Shown piece by piece: positions 39,504-52,119 of a DNA stretch of 64,000 nucleotides. The stretch lies in assembly GCA_013433145.1 (NCBI GenBank), contig CM024187.1:8273326-8337325 (forward strand), given 5' to 3'. The DNA is from Ascaris suum (taxonomy: Eukaryota; Nematoda; Chromadorea; Rhabditida; Ascarididae). How positions within the stretch are numbered: position 1 is the first letter of the stretch; each line of letters starts with the position of its first letter. The position numbers and the translations under genes are program-made. The notes under the pieces are model-generated. The model was not told the DNA's origin. It did no database searches and worked only from the letters and a program-made list of their open reading frames with translations.

Positions 39504-42500
39504 ATGCCTGCGGCAGAGCGTGAACTAATCAGTGCATTATTCGACGTTACACCGAAAGATGCTCTTACAAGTGTACTCTTGGTCACCTCTGCCCAATCAG
39601 AGGAAAGGTTCGTTCATTTCCATTTCCCCATTCACTGCTTCCTCTAGCTATAAAAGCATCTCGTTTTTAGGCAAATTTATCCACCAAACATATATCTCAA
39701 AGCCTTAAATTTCCTGTTTCATTTACTTTAATTCACATAAGTTGGTTTGCAACTGATTTTATGCAGCCGTTGTGGCGATCTTATGAATTTTTTTCCTTCT
39801 TGGTTTAAGTGACTGCTAATAAGTCTGAAGGGGGAACTGGCGGAGCTGAGTCATTGCTTGAGGAGCGTTTTATAAGGTCGTTATGTTTTGTCGCAACGCT
39901 TAATGAACAGTCTGTCGCACAAACACCAACACATTTCATTTATAGCAATTCATCACTGGTTGCACTCTTTGAGGACAGAGCAATTAACGTAACCATCGTT
40001 GAGCGTCTTGAGGGATTGCAAAGCACTCGAGCTGACGCATATGACGCCATTATCAGCAATAAATTGATCGTCGAGAACTGTGAACGTTAATTTTGATTTT
40101 TTTGTCAAACTCATACTTGAATTTAATTGCTACGATGAGTGGAACTGATTCACACAGTTCAAAATGCTCGTAAGAAATGCGGTGTATCATCATTATGACT
40201 ACATTAGCATTGTATTATTTGAGAGCTTTGTTTTGTTCAAGAGTGGGTATTTGCGAGGTGTAAATAGAGAGAGGAGTAAGCAATCTTTGCGTTCCAATAG
40301 GAATTAAGGACAGGCAAAACTGGAGACTCCTGGCTGCGGACCTAGGCCGCTTATTAGTATTTCGTTTTTTGCTGGCAATAGGCTTAGCAGGTAAAAGTTT
40401 ACGCGATATTTCACTGATACCTGTTGAAGCATTGTGATAGTAGCTTTATAAGCAAGAACCCTCGGAATCAACAGTAGAGAACTCCTAAAGCGGGAATCCA
40501 AGTGATAACCTACGCTTAATTGACTTGTTAGTATTTCGTCGTTGCAAGTGACAGTGTCCACAATGAAGTAAGCCTGTTTCTGCGTGGTGTTCAAAGTGCT
40601 TTTCGAGCAATGGTGCACATCCCTCGATAAATGCGTGAACCGTTTGTCGCGCATACATCCTATCAGAAGGATTGAGTGGTGCAAAACAAGTTCCTCATAA
40701 GCAAGCCATTTATAAATAATACGAAGAATTAACCCTCCTTTTCTTAACAGGACCCTTAAGTAGGAGATTCATGGCATGGGAAAAGCCCCTGCAGAAGTAA
40801 CCGCACTCGAAAAGTGGGAAATTGGAAGATCTATTCGATGTTAGTGGAAAACCCAATATTTGAAAAACAGAAAAACGGAGTTTTTTTTTTTTTGCATAGA
40901 AGATCCCTCTCTCACTCTCGAAAGCAAGAAAGTAAATTTGGTCTTCCGTTCAAAGTACTGAATGTTCTAATCAATTTTTTTTTAATCAGAGAAAAGAGTT
41001 TCGAACAGTTTGAGCACTAGACCTGTTGTTGTTTCATTAATGTAGTTTGGAAACTCTAATAGTCAGGTGCAGAGTTCCTGTTTAACTCTATATAGCACTG
41101 CTTTCAGTTAATCAATAAACCATCAATCTCGATACATTCGTCGCATCGGCTCTAAAAGCTCTAAAAGAAGAAGGTGTACTCATCGTTCGTGAAACCTAAG
41201 TATGTGGATTTCTTTTTCACAAATTCTCCAAAATTCTAAACTCTTTTCTTGAAGGTATTGTTCCGTATTTTTTCTGCTTAAGCATGCTTATTTTATAGAG
41301 TTTGAACATCAAAATTCAAGTGAAACTCGAATAGAAAAACTAATTGCCCTTTTTACTAGCAATTTGTCTCTGTGACTGGCGACCTCCACCAGTGCTGTAG
41401 CTTGTGAACTAATTTGCACAGTAACACCCTCAACAGGATGCACTTTCTATGGCACCAGTATAAAGTGACTTGATCAATTTCAGTACTACGTAGTAAGTAC
41501 TGCTGTTTTATTGGTCACAAACAGCACGGAGCCGCAGTGCTGTGTAGTAATTGACTGAAGTTGCTTTCTCCAGTGGTTCATTTTATTATGCATTGAAGTG
41601 TTTAGCATGCAAAAATCATGCCAGGGTTACCGTTAGTTTAGTGTCGCTCATGTAGGAAGCTCTAATCAATTGTTATAGCTTTTTTGTATATAAATCACCT
41701 TTTTGCTCATTGATTACTTTTTTCCATATTACAGTAAATCACTAAAACCCCCACTCGCATTTGAGAGCTTCAAAATTTCAAAGAAAACGTCCAAAGTGGG
41801 ACATTTTCTTTGGCCAGCTTGAGCGTGCGTAGATCGTTAGCCCATTCTTAGATGGTTGTTCTGCGTGTGAGAAGGTCGCTCAGCTAACGCATTTCTTTGA
41901 TCTGTTTCGAACAACTCTGAACGGCGTTACGATTGGCTTGAAATTCTATTCACTGAAGCAAGTCAATGCCTCAATTCATGTTAGTTTTCATTTAGAAGTC
42001 ATTCGGTTTTCTCTGCTGTCATGATGTAATTAAAAATATGCCGAATGTGTTGCTGTGCGTATCGTTACGTGGACGTTTGCATTCAATCATTTTCCTTAAG
42101 CAACTTTACTGATGGTCAAGTGAGACTGCATGTCGACACCTATAGAAATAAGGAGTAATGTGTGAACTTCTTCATCACAAATATGAACGGCACCATAAAG
42201 TAGTAATCGAGGGCTTGTGAAAATTCATATGAAGATTAACATATAATTTCATAATCCCGAGTCATATCGCAGGCACTTATATATGTTGTTATGATATCGG
42301 CATTCATTTCAGACAGCTCACGAATGGGGACACATAATTTCACTTGCATTCTGAACATTTACAGACCGAAGGAAACTTTCTGGATGTCTTCTGGATATTG
42401 CGGAAAGAATGTTTCGAAGCGCTGGACGAGAACCAAAAAACAAAAACCTTTCGTGATTTTCTCGATACTACGCAATACACTGACGAGAGCATACGTGCAT

Positions 42501-45500
42501 ATGAATGGATCTTCGGCGATAACTTCATCAGTCCGGGTGAGGCCTAGACGACCGTGGAGCGTTTTCCTGTCCTGTAGGAATGAGAACTGCTCGTTTAAAA
42601 CGAAGAACATCAGCTTATCGAACTTGTTTTACTTTGCGAGCGAGTTTGTTTACTCGTTGTTTTGGCCCAGGGTGTGAAGCTCACATGAACCAGTAGTTGT
42701 AGACTGAGTAGATAAGTCTGTAAAATTTAAGCCTTCTCAATCCCATGAAAGTATTTCGAGTCACGATTGAATGCTTACAGTCCATGTGGTTCACACTGGC
42801 AGCTTGAATAAAATTTGTGTGATCACCTTTGGCTTTTATAACTTATTTCTAAAATAAACTCGGCATGGTTGCAGGCGGTTATGACGAAAACTTAGAAGTT
42901 CTGAAGCGATTCGTGATCTAAAACCGATTGTAAAATGCTCGACATCGGTGTTGGGATCGGTGGAGGTGCCCGCCAGGCTGCTAGGGTAATTATTATTTTC
43001 TTTCTTTAGGTGGTAATCTTTGGAAGGATTATGCACGACCGTTTTGCTCACTCGCTGGCCATTTAAGCATTATACAGTTTAAGTCCGGTGCTGTCGATTC
43101 AGTTTCCAGTGAGTTTAGGTGTTCATCATTTCGAGCCGATTGGAAAACGCCGAGAATGCGGGAAGTATAAGCTGAATTGTAAGGAAAGTGCAACGCAGTT
43201 GCCTATCTTTGCATTACTGCGACGCTGTGCTTCATTAAATGCGATTTATGGGAAGTCCGAGACAATATTTTATACACGGCTGAGAAACTGTTATCTTCAC
43301 GGGAGCTAGGGGCTGGAGTGGGGGAGCTGCGAGATGTAAAAACAAAAAAAACGAGCATGTTAGCCCATCTCCTCGTTTGACGCAAATTGGAGATGTCTCT
43401 CTTTTTTTCATAGTCACTGGAATAGGAACGGAGTGGACTAAATCCTTCGAAGGTGAAAGGCCTATAGCTTATTTTCAACTGCAACTGTAACCTTGTAACG
43501 CTCTTGTTTCAGTTTCTCAGAATTTCTTAAGGGGCCCTTCAGGTCTCGTTTTCACCATACTGTGCTTAAATCAGATAAATTTCACACTATTTTAGAAATG
43601 TTTCTTTCTTTTTTGCAATATTTTGTCTGTTAGAAAATTTTCGATTGGATTCAGTGATGATGCTGCCATCCTGTTCATGCAGTCCTCCAAAACAACGGAG
43701 TTGATCGTACTTGTTTCTTGTACAGGCCTCATTTATCACCACATGATAGCACATTTTTGATCATAACGTCTCATCTGTTCTTTGTCCGTGAATATTTCAC
43801 GCTAGCACTTCATAAGATGATATTGCAGGTGGTGTTGACATTTCGGGCTTCAAACTTTGGGCCTTGGTATAGAGCCACTGAAGTCTGGAGCTTCCAGATG
43901 ACTTTTTAGATTCTCAGACGATTTAGGGTTGCCTCTGAGCGAAATTTTTCCAAGAACGAACGCTGGCTGTGTCATTGTCGCTTTTGCTTCCTTCCAGTTA
44001 AATTTCTTCACAGTTCTTCTGCCGATAGACTTGGCTAATTTCGACTCGCATGCTGGAAGTCGGATGTCCTTAGCTCACTTTGGGTCACTTTCTCGCATAT
44101 TAGGAGGCGATTAAATCTCTTGCCCGACAGAGAACCGAATAAGGGGCTCACTGAGGGCAAATAAATCGCATGCACGCGGTGAGTGGGGAGAGAATAGCTG
44201 TACTTCTTACAGGAGGGCTTCTGCCATGATACTACTACTACTATTTGTGCTTCTAGTTCGGTAACACATACCGTCGATTAATTGGCCCATTAACAAGGAG
44301 ATGTTTAGTTTTGCATGATGAGCATCGTTTGAGGAATTCGGAGCGCTGGTTCTCGGTATGGATATTAGTGCGAATATGCTTTCAATAGCGATGGATCGCC
44401 TACAGAATGAGAAAGACACTCGCGTTCGTTATCAAATATCCGACGCTCTCGAATATGAGTTTCCAGCCAACTCGTTTGATTACGTTTTCAGTCGTGACGG
44501 TTTACATCATAACGAGCGCATCGACATCGTAATGCGAAAGATTTTCGTATGTTTTACGGTTGCTTTTGCCGTGTTTCGCTATTGCAGTCACTCTTTGGCA
44601 AGCATCACATTCTTAGGCGCCTGTTCTTCATCGCAAAAGGTGATTGTATGCTGTAGTGAGCTTGATCTTTACTGTACTTATACTTTAGCGACTGTACCTT
44701 TGCTGCACCTTACCACCTCTTTTTTCTTGGCTGGAGAAACATTGTTGGTAATCGACTAGAACTTCGTTGTCATCTCTTGACAACTGGATTGGAGAAAATT
44801 ATGGCTGATGGTGGCTACTCTGCTTTATTTTTCAAAATGCTCTAAAATTCGTCACTTTTCGCTTCAAAATATTTCGTAGTTTAAACTGAGAGATGGAACC
44901 CACATTTATTTATGGCAAAACCAGTTACACTGCTATCCATACGGGTACTAACGTTGTGAATGAGTAAATATTACATTTTCCATTGTGTGCGTATGCGAGA
45001 TATGTGAAAGTGCATTGCCATTTTACTTAGTAATATAGATGTTCTTAACTAGTTTTGGTTCTCTTTTTTTGAGGGGGGGGGGGGGCTTCAGAAAGGGAGC
45101 AATGAGGAAAGGGAAATAAGTTTACGAAATTTTCTTAGTTTACGAGGTTTTCTCAAACGAATTAACAAGCAGCCGGATGTTTTGATTTTCTCTTGATTAA
45201 ATTTGGAGAATCTGTGAGCACGATTGACTGCAGCTGCGTCATTTGTCTACGTGACGCCTCCTCCTTAAAAGTTGGAGAATAACAGATAACCGTGTCACCG
45301 TCAGTTACACGTCCACCGAAAAAAAATAGGGAAAATTTTGGAAGGAAGTAAACGAGGTTCCAAAAAAGTGGGTTGCAAATTACCGGGGGTTTCGTAATGT
45401 CCATCTTGTGAGGATGGAAGGCGGAGTAGTAGCGGATCATCAAACTCCACCACTTCATATATTACAGTGTAGAAGTGGTGCTTGAAGAAAGACGTTGGTG

Positions 45501-47413
45501 CCGATCGATCACGTAAATTTTTCGTTCACTTCCACAGGTTATTCCTCTTCAAGCAGAATAGCACTCAAAAACACACTTGCCAATGCAGAGAACACCAAAA
45601 GTACCGAGCCTTTCGTTTTTTCTTTTATGATTTGCTGCAGGCACATCTTCACAGCTTAGTAATGTGATTCAGGATATACTTGTTCGCGAAGAACGGAACG
45701 ACTGATATTTTCGTGTTTTTTTTTCTGAAAGAGGGATGTGCTGCAACTTGCAGTGAGAAATTTCATGGCAGGAATTTGCCTTAAAATGCTTTTTTATTAC
45801 AGGTGTGATGTCGAATCCATCACGCGGCACTTGGAGTATGCGTTAAAAAAATTCCTTACTTTTTCGATAGAGAAAGAGGACTATAGGAATTTTAAGATGT
45901 ACTTAAGGGAAAAGTTGTTTCAATGTGAGTGAATGTTCGGTACTGTAAGGGACGTTCCAGCACTGGTTGAAACCTGGTGGGAAAGTGCTCATCACGGTGT
46001 ATGGCATGGGCCATGGGACATTAAGCGCGAAATTCCAAGCCTACGTGGAAAAGAGGAAATATTTTCTGAAGACACTCGAAGAGATGGTGAGTTCGTGATT
46101 TTCGCTTGCAATTTTCATTTATCTGTCAAGGAACTAAAGCGATTGAAGAACGTTACGGATGAAACAATGTCGAAACTGATCCGTGCATTATCATTGAGCA
46201 GTACTACATATAAGTGTCATTTTTCACTAGGTTGAGAGATGTAACAGCTCACTTCTATTAAATAGCTCACATAGGCTTTTCATGCCGTTCTCGATACTCA
46301 TTCGATTACATTTACTGGCGAAAATCTCGCCTAATGTTGTAAATAGTTAGCAATACTTCGCGTGATTTTGAAGAAATTTGCGCAGTTTTATGGAATCCAA
46401 AATACCATTCCGGGATGAGCATGAGGAAACAACTGTTCTTAACGCTGCTAGATGGTGGCAGATAAGCTGATCCCCTTACCTCCCCACTACCACCTCACCT
46501 TTTCCGCCATACAACCTGATTGCTGCAGTTTTATGAAGTCTTAGTGAAGTGCCGATTTTGCGAAAAAATTTTGCCGATTTTGATCCGTGGAAGTAGGCGA
46601 ATAAGAGAGTTGCGAGCTACCATGAAAATTTCCTTTTCTAGCTATTCAGCTATTTCAGAAAGCTATTCACCTTTTCTGAGAGCAATGATATGTGCCATTT
46701 CAGGTGGACTTTGTTTGCACATGTCAGTGCACATGTACACATTGTGTTAAAAGCCCATGCAATATCTAGCGCCAAGCAAAGCACAGCTGACGCATCGCTT
46801 TGTGGATGTTTCAGATAACTGAAGCTGCTGATTCGAAAATGTGCAAGGGACAAACCTCACCAAGCGATTCCGCGATATACTGCTCGACGAGCGGACAAAA
46901 ACGCTGAACCGAAAAAACGAATTCCTTGAGGTTGACATCCTTACAATAGACTAAATTCGACCGGTTTTTCTTTTAAAGGTTCCGCACTTCTGAGAACCAT
47001 AAAATATAAAATTCTTGTGATATTGACGATGGTATTTTGCAGCAGTAAAGTAGCTGTTCAAAAATCGATAATGTGAATACTGAGGCAAGATAAGCCGACA
47101 CTGGGAGACTCGAAATCTTCGTCTATTCGTTCTTTGACGTTCTGGGTGTGAAATTCCAACTTTCGGAATAAAACGATGATGAAATATCTCTCGCTGTCAT
47201 TATCAGTCGAAAAGTTTCCTCCTAATTAGCTTCGAACTGTTAATAGGTTCCGATTGTGTTTCAGAAACTCGATGTTCCAGATGTAGTACTGCGTTTCAGA
47301 AATTCGATGAAGGAACATTCAACAGCCTCTTGAACGGATGGAATGATAAGATCGGCTTTATCGACGACGATAACCATAATTGGAATCAGATCTTCGCAAC
47401 AAAACCACTTTAG
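39504..47413 (+). CDS. pmt-2: PMT-2-type phosphoethanolamine N-methyltransferase, 10 exons
   Basis: PMT-2 enzymes use SAM to complete methylation of phosphoethanolamine to phosphocholine; in nematodes the work is split between PMT-1 and PMT-2. Exons: 39504-39607 (start MPAAERELISALFD), about 39810-40090, 41108-41199, 41852-41979, 42365-42536, 42875-42985, 44334-44546, 45961-46086, 46815-46930, 47300-47413 (ends NWNQIFATKPL, stop TAG). The first three form a degenerate N-terminal methyltransferase-like half; the C-terminal half is the active type. Visible: YEWIFGDNFISPGG with the family tyrosine, SAM motif I MLDIGVGIGGGARQAAR (42935-42985), MDISANML, SFDYVFSRDGLHH with the expected histidine, and LKPGGKVLITVYG. 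Length is about 440 residues, as in C. elegans PMT-2. Single missing bases are inferred near 41125, 41198, 42912, 42928 and 46830. The exon 2 boundaries are uncertain. Confidence 0.92.
45068..45086 (+). repeat. G tract in a pmt-2 intron
   Basis: A run of about a dozen G follows TTTTTTTGA in the large intron between the exons ending at 44546 and starting at 45961. It is one of many long G or C homopolymers in this window. Confidence 0.8.
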
Positions 47414-48339
47414 AAGTTCCTCTTTTTTTGACCGGTTGATCGACGTCAACAGCAGCGCTTTGAACAACACTCAACTATGTCTTCTACTAAATGCTGCAAA
47501 TTCTTGCATGGGGCAGTGCTGTCCGTTCATCACTTGCAGGTTATTAAAACTTTGTAAAGTTAATATAGCTTGTTGGGCGATACAGTACAGTATAAATTAT
47601 AAAAATGCGATGAGCTGAGGGAATTGGACGCTGCCGATTCACCACCTAATATGTATAAAAAATTTCTTCATACCTTTCTATCACAGCAACGTATAATACA
47701 ACTTGAAAAGGTCTACTCCTTTTTCGCATCCTCATAAAAATAGGTCGGGAACAGGACGAGTTTTGAAGGTCCTTAGTGGCATACTAGGATCTTGCTGTCA
47801 TTGGGGCCTGAAGAGCACAAGCAGATTTTTCGACAACAAATTGACGTTCGGAATTGCTCTCTCTATTAAGAAATTGCCTGCTTAACAATTTTTGAGCAGT
47901 TGTTTTCCGCTTTTGATTTTGTTCAATGAAATCAAAATGCTTGGTGAGGTGTGAAATCAGTGGAACCACTGTGATCAACTTCTCAAACCCTTTCATCTGA
48001 TACTGTGCTGATCAAACTCGGAGGAAGAAGAATTTTTTTTTTGACATTTCTTCACCGCCCATTGTGTCAATTTTAAAGAATTAGGAGCAACTCCAACTGT
48101 GAACGTTGTTGGCTTAAAACTCGGTAGCATAGCGTAGGTGGCTGAAGTAATCGCTGGTCAAATGTACCACTAAGAAATTCGAAAACGTGTCCTCGAACCA
48201 TACAGCAGAAAATCCTCGTGTACTCGATATCCGAACTGACGTGCAGAAGTTTTGCTGGCAAAACTACAAGTAGAGTACGGCGTTAGCGCATAATCTGTAG
48301 CTCAGCAATAAGTAGTATGCCATAAATAGTAAGCAGTCT
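47414..48339. other. Downstream of pmt-2, no gene recognised
   Basis: This stretch follows the pmt-2-like TAG stop. No family match was seen on either strand. The minus-strand frame overlapping the last pmt-2 exon is only its complement. Confidence 0.45.
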
Positions 48340-48429
48340 TGTGCAGGACCGGCAGGTGGGCTCGATCTCGGACGACGTCGTGATTTATCCGAAGCTCCGG
48401 CCTAATGGGAAAATTCAGCACCAGCCCTC

Positions 48430-48845
48430 ATTCTAGGAAAACTTGGCTATAATTTGCTCCCTTATGAGAGCTCGACTCTGTCTTCAGTCTCTGGAGAACC
48501 GTCTTCCAGAACCCTTCAATCTCTACAGCTCCGTCTTCCAGAAAAGCTATGCTCCGGCCTCGCCTTCTAGAATAATTTGATTCCATGTGCAATTTGTAGA
48601 AAGATCTGACTTTCGTTTCGCCGAGATAGAAATTGAATCCGGCTTCCGTTCCGATCTGGAAGGAGGTTGACTGCGGTCCCAAGTTTAAATGGTGACCTGT
48701 CTCTCGGTCCCGAGCTTGAAGAAGCGTGGCTTCGGTCTCTACGTCCAGGGAAATTGAGTTTCGGTTCTACCTACGGCTCAAACTCACAAGTAGCTGACCT
48801 AGATGTCGAGAGTAAATTCCGGTGTAACTCCAATTCTGGCTTTTG
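48430..48845 (+). repeat. Degenerate minisatellite, period about 30 bases
   Basis: CTTCNAGAA-type and CGGTCCCGAGCT-type motifs recur at offsets of 28 to 32 bases. Examples are CCGTCTTCCAGAA at about 48499 and 48531, TAGAAA or similar at 48597, 48627 and 48657, and GGTCCC or similar at 48675, 48706, 48734 and 48763. The consensus is roughly CTAGAAGTTGACTTCGGTCC. I estimate 12 to 14 diverged units. Frames through it on either strand are Ser-rich repeats and unlikely to be genes. Confidence 0.65.
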
Positions 48846-49439
48846 CTAAGCTTCATTACCTTAAGATTATCCGTACAACTAACTCGCCACTACATCAGTG
48901 CATGCGTTTCTAATTTTTGACATCAGTTATCGTTTTAAATTTCCCAGTGGCCACATAAACTAACGCCACTTCGTTCATACAAGGAACTCAAAGTGAAAAA
49001 GTTGAACCGCACCGCAGTGCCCATGATGTCGTCCCCGTTCATAATTATTCGAAAACCTTGCATCTTTTCTGATCCAACTGATTTCCAAATCCACCTTCTA
49101 GCACAGAAAAGCTAACGATACCGTTTGATATGTGTTTTGCACAAGAACAAGAAATTCATATTCATAAGTTCTTACAGCCTGAATTTGTCAAAGCTGAACA
49201 AAATTCAGTAAACCATAAAAGGGCACAGTTTTAGGCTGTAAACACATGCCAAAGAAGTAACCAAAATACCACCTCAACTGAAACAACAGCGAAGTTTACA
49301 ATAATTTTTGATGGAGGCATTGATTAGTAAGGCGCGATCTAATAATGGCATCTGACTGGCTCAGTTTTAGTCAGAAAAACAAGTCTCCAATCAATTTTGA
49401 CCGACCGGAATTCCGTCCCAGCCGTTTGCTTCATTTCTT

Positions 49440-49740
49440 TTTTTTCGGTTGCAGCATTCGACTTTTATCGGATTCCTCTTATCGCGCGCCGGACCGAAAT
49501 TTTCGAAGTTGGTTCGGTCACAGCCGAGGAGAAGTCGTGCATAACCGACTGCGATTTTGATATTTTTTTCGGCTGTAACCGGGAACTTGTTTGCAATCGA
49601 AATACAACCTTGCCGAATGCGTGGGCGACCAAGATTTGTGAGGTTCATTCATCAGTGACGAGATCCGGTTTTCCCTGAACGCCTCTGATCTTTACTTTCG
49701 AAAAGCATTCAGTTTGAACCGAGTTTTGGCTGCAACCGAG
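49440..49740. repeat. Recurring CGGCTGCAACCG-like motif
   Basis: Near-palindromic motifs appear at about 49447 (TTCGGTTGCAGC), 49515 (TTCGGTCACAGCCGAGG), 49567 (TTCGGCTGTAACCGGGA) and 49723 (TTGGCTGCAACCGAGT). Spacing is irregular, so this is not a simple tandem array. It may be an old duplicated block or decayed satellite related to the minisatellite just upstream. No function can be assigned. Confidence 0.35.
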
Positions 49741-52119
49741 TGTTTCAGTTCTCATCAATTGTATCATCTTCATTTGAGAACGAGATTCTTCCGCGAAGCA
49801 TCTGGAAGTGTGATGAAATGGACGTGTGTCAAATGTTCTCCTTGCAGCTCCACAGTCGTCTCAAAATACACATTGTGCAGCAACATTTGAAATTTGAAAG
49901 CTCAAATGAAAGTGGTTATTGCACTAGCGGAGGTTAACGAGGTTGGCGAACTGAAAAGAATGTTGTGTAAGGAAGGTCCAATTAGGAATGGGCGCCCAGC
50001 CGGACTGGACCAACGAATACGGAAATGCGTTCGACGAGGCGCTTCAAAGCAGTTCAAGCTATATGGATAAGTTAATGTACCACTTGTTTTCAGATCGTAA
50101 TAACAAGTTTGAAACTGTTTGCGCAGGAAATAGTACTTTAAATCCTTTTCCGACTATTGTATGTATTTTGCATTTTTCTTCGCATTGGAAAACATTTTCA
50201 TACTTATATGGCTCGCTGTAAATTTCTTTCACTTTCTTTTGCAGTAATACTCGTATCTGTTTCTATGATGAACTGATGATTTTTTCATTTTGTATATTAT
50301 GATGCGCGGAATTTTAAATTTTTGATTTTCCGCAGCTGGGCATGCTACTCTTCGAAGTAGTTTTCTGATGTTTCTGTTGTTGCTTATTACAAGGAGGTCG
50401 CATTTATTTTTGTAGCTCCATGTGCATATTTCCTGTCTTCCTAAGAGAACTATAGCCTAGAAATCATTCAAAATGAAGTCGTGTCAAATTGGCTGCTTTA
50501 GTTTACGCAGTTGTATTGGAGCACTTATTGTCTCTCTTTCACCGAATCGTGGGTTCATTTACTTCTTTGGCTGTTTAGGTGTAGACTTAGTTGAATTGCT
50601 TCTTCCTTTGGTTCGTCTTTCTCGCGAGTATTCTCACACATTTGGATTTGGCAGGAGTTTATATCGTTTTGATGCAAAGAGTTTAGGGTGGTGCTGAGCA
50701 GACAAAACGCACTTGATGCGATCGTAATCTCAGCGGGTTCTTGTAGTCGCCGCTGTTTTTTTCGAAAAAGACGACGTTGAGGGTTTCACAGGCACGTTAG
50801 TGGATAGATTGTTGAGAGGATGTCGATTTCCATGAAGAGTTTTGTAGAAGGAAATGGAGGGTTGCAGAATGACAGCAGAGACTGCAAGACGTGCCAGAAA
50901 TGGATAAAAATCAAGACCAGAAGATGCAAATGTCCTTTCCTGAGAAAAGGTAATGCACAAAGAAGAAAAACTGTGAGATTAATTCAAAGTTATGAAGTTC
51001 AAAGAGATCAGCTGGTAACTTCATGCCTCTGTCTGAGTATAAACAGTTATAGAAAGTAGTTGTGGTATGAGCCGTTTTTTCTTCTGCGAACTGTATGCAA
51101 AGCAACAAATTAGTCATCAGACACGTTCTGCACAGATTGTGGCACGGACTACGTTCAAAGCATGTACGCTGCGTCTGATCATCGGCAAACCAAATTTTGA
51201 AAGAGCTAGTGTGCAGTACGCTATCTTTCACAGTGCGGCAGAATACTTCGTATATCAGAACCTTTCCAACTGCTCTGCGCCTCCCTTCCAATCATGTCAT
51301 ACATGCGCCCCCGAGATATTAAGTGGAGGTGTATTGCAAAAACGCATATTAACAGAACATAATATCTGCAGCACTCCGCAAATAAAACAGTTAGGAAGTA
51401 CGCCGCACTTCGGCGGGGCTCAAAAAAGTGGAAAAATATAAAAGCAATAGAAATCCAACAACCGTAAAACTTTCCTTCTTCTCTTTATAAACGTATAAAT
51501 TATATTCACCATGTGTGAGAGCTGTCCACACGCATATTTTCCGCCGCCCCAACTATGCATTTATTGAATAAAACCCGTTCAATCTCCCTCTATTACCTTT
51601 CCTCCACCATTCCTCTCCCACCCACGCCTTTACGAACCTTGACAGTAGGCCTTTATGCAAAGGTTCCCACAATTGCCAGTTCTTACAGAGATCAAAGTAG
51701 AGGTTAGACAGATTCGGCGCCCTGCAGTTTGGAACGCTAACCCTTCACAGGTAGTCAGAAGTCATAAATGATCGAACGAAAGACCTGAATAATGGAAGGC
51801 TAAAGCATGTTTGATCATTCTCATTCAAATTCATGTTATGAGCATCGCAGTAACAGTCAGACACAGATCAAACATTGGATATGCACTCGACAATTGAAAG
51901 AACGTGGATGTACAGTGAATAATTTGGTGAGCAGAGGTAAACAGATCCCTCAAAGAGAATGCTTGCAGAATAAAACAACCATTTCAGTTACTTTTCTTTG
52001 CAAAGCTGAAAAAGTCGTTGAGCTCGTCATTTATTGTAAGATCCAAATATTTAACTGAAGTAAAAGCACAAATACAGAGCCCTTACCTAGAAAGGGTTTC
52101 TCGAGATTGGTTTCTTTAA
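49741..52119. other. Gene-poor stretch, nothing recognised
   Basis: Several open frames of 65 to 126 codons occur on both strands, but none resembles a known protein and none has convincing paired splice sites. The frame starting at 49988 (MGAQPDWTNEYGNAFDEAL) has a protein-like composition but no second exon was found. Confidence 0.4.

Noticed and set aside
42313..42364. Extension of the pmt-2 exon upstream to the TTTCAG at 42312
   Set aside because: It introduces a stop or needs another indel, whereas the acceptor at 42364 joins in phase with the exon ending at 41979 and matches the family.
51067..51441. A 124-codon plus-strand frame
   Set aside because: No homology by eye, no splice context, and an overlapping minus-strand frame of equal length suggests both are chance.
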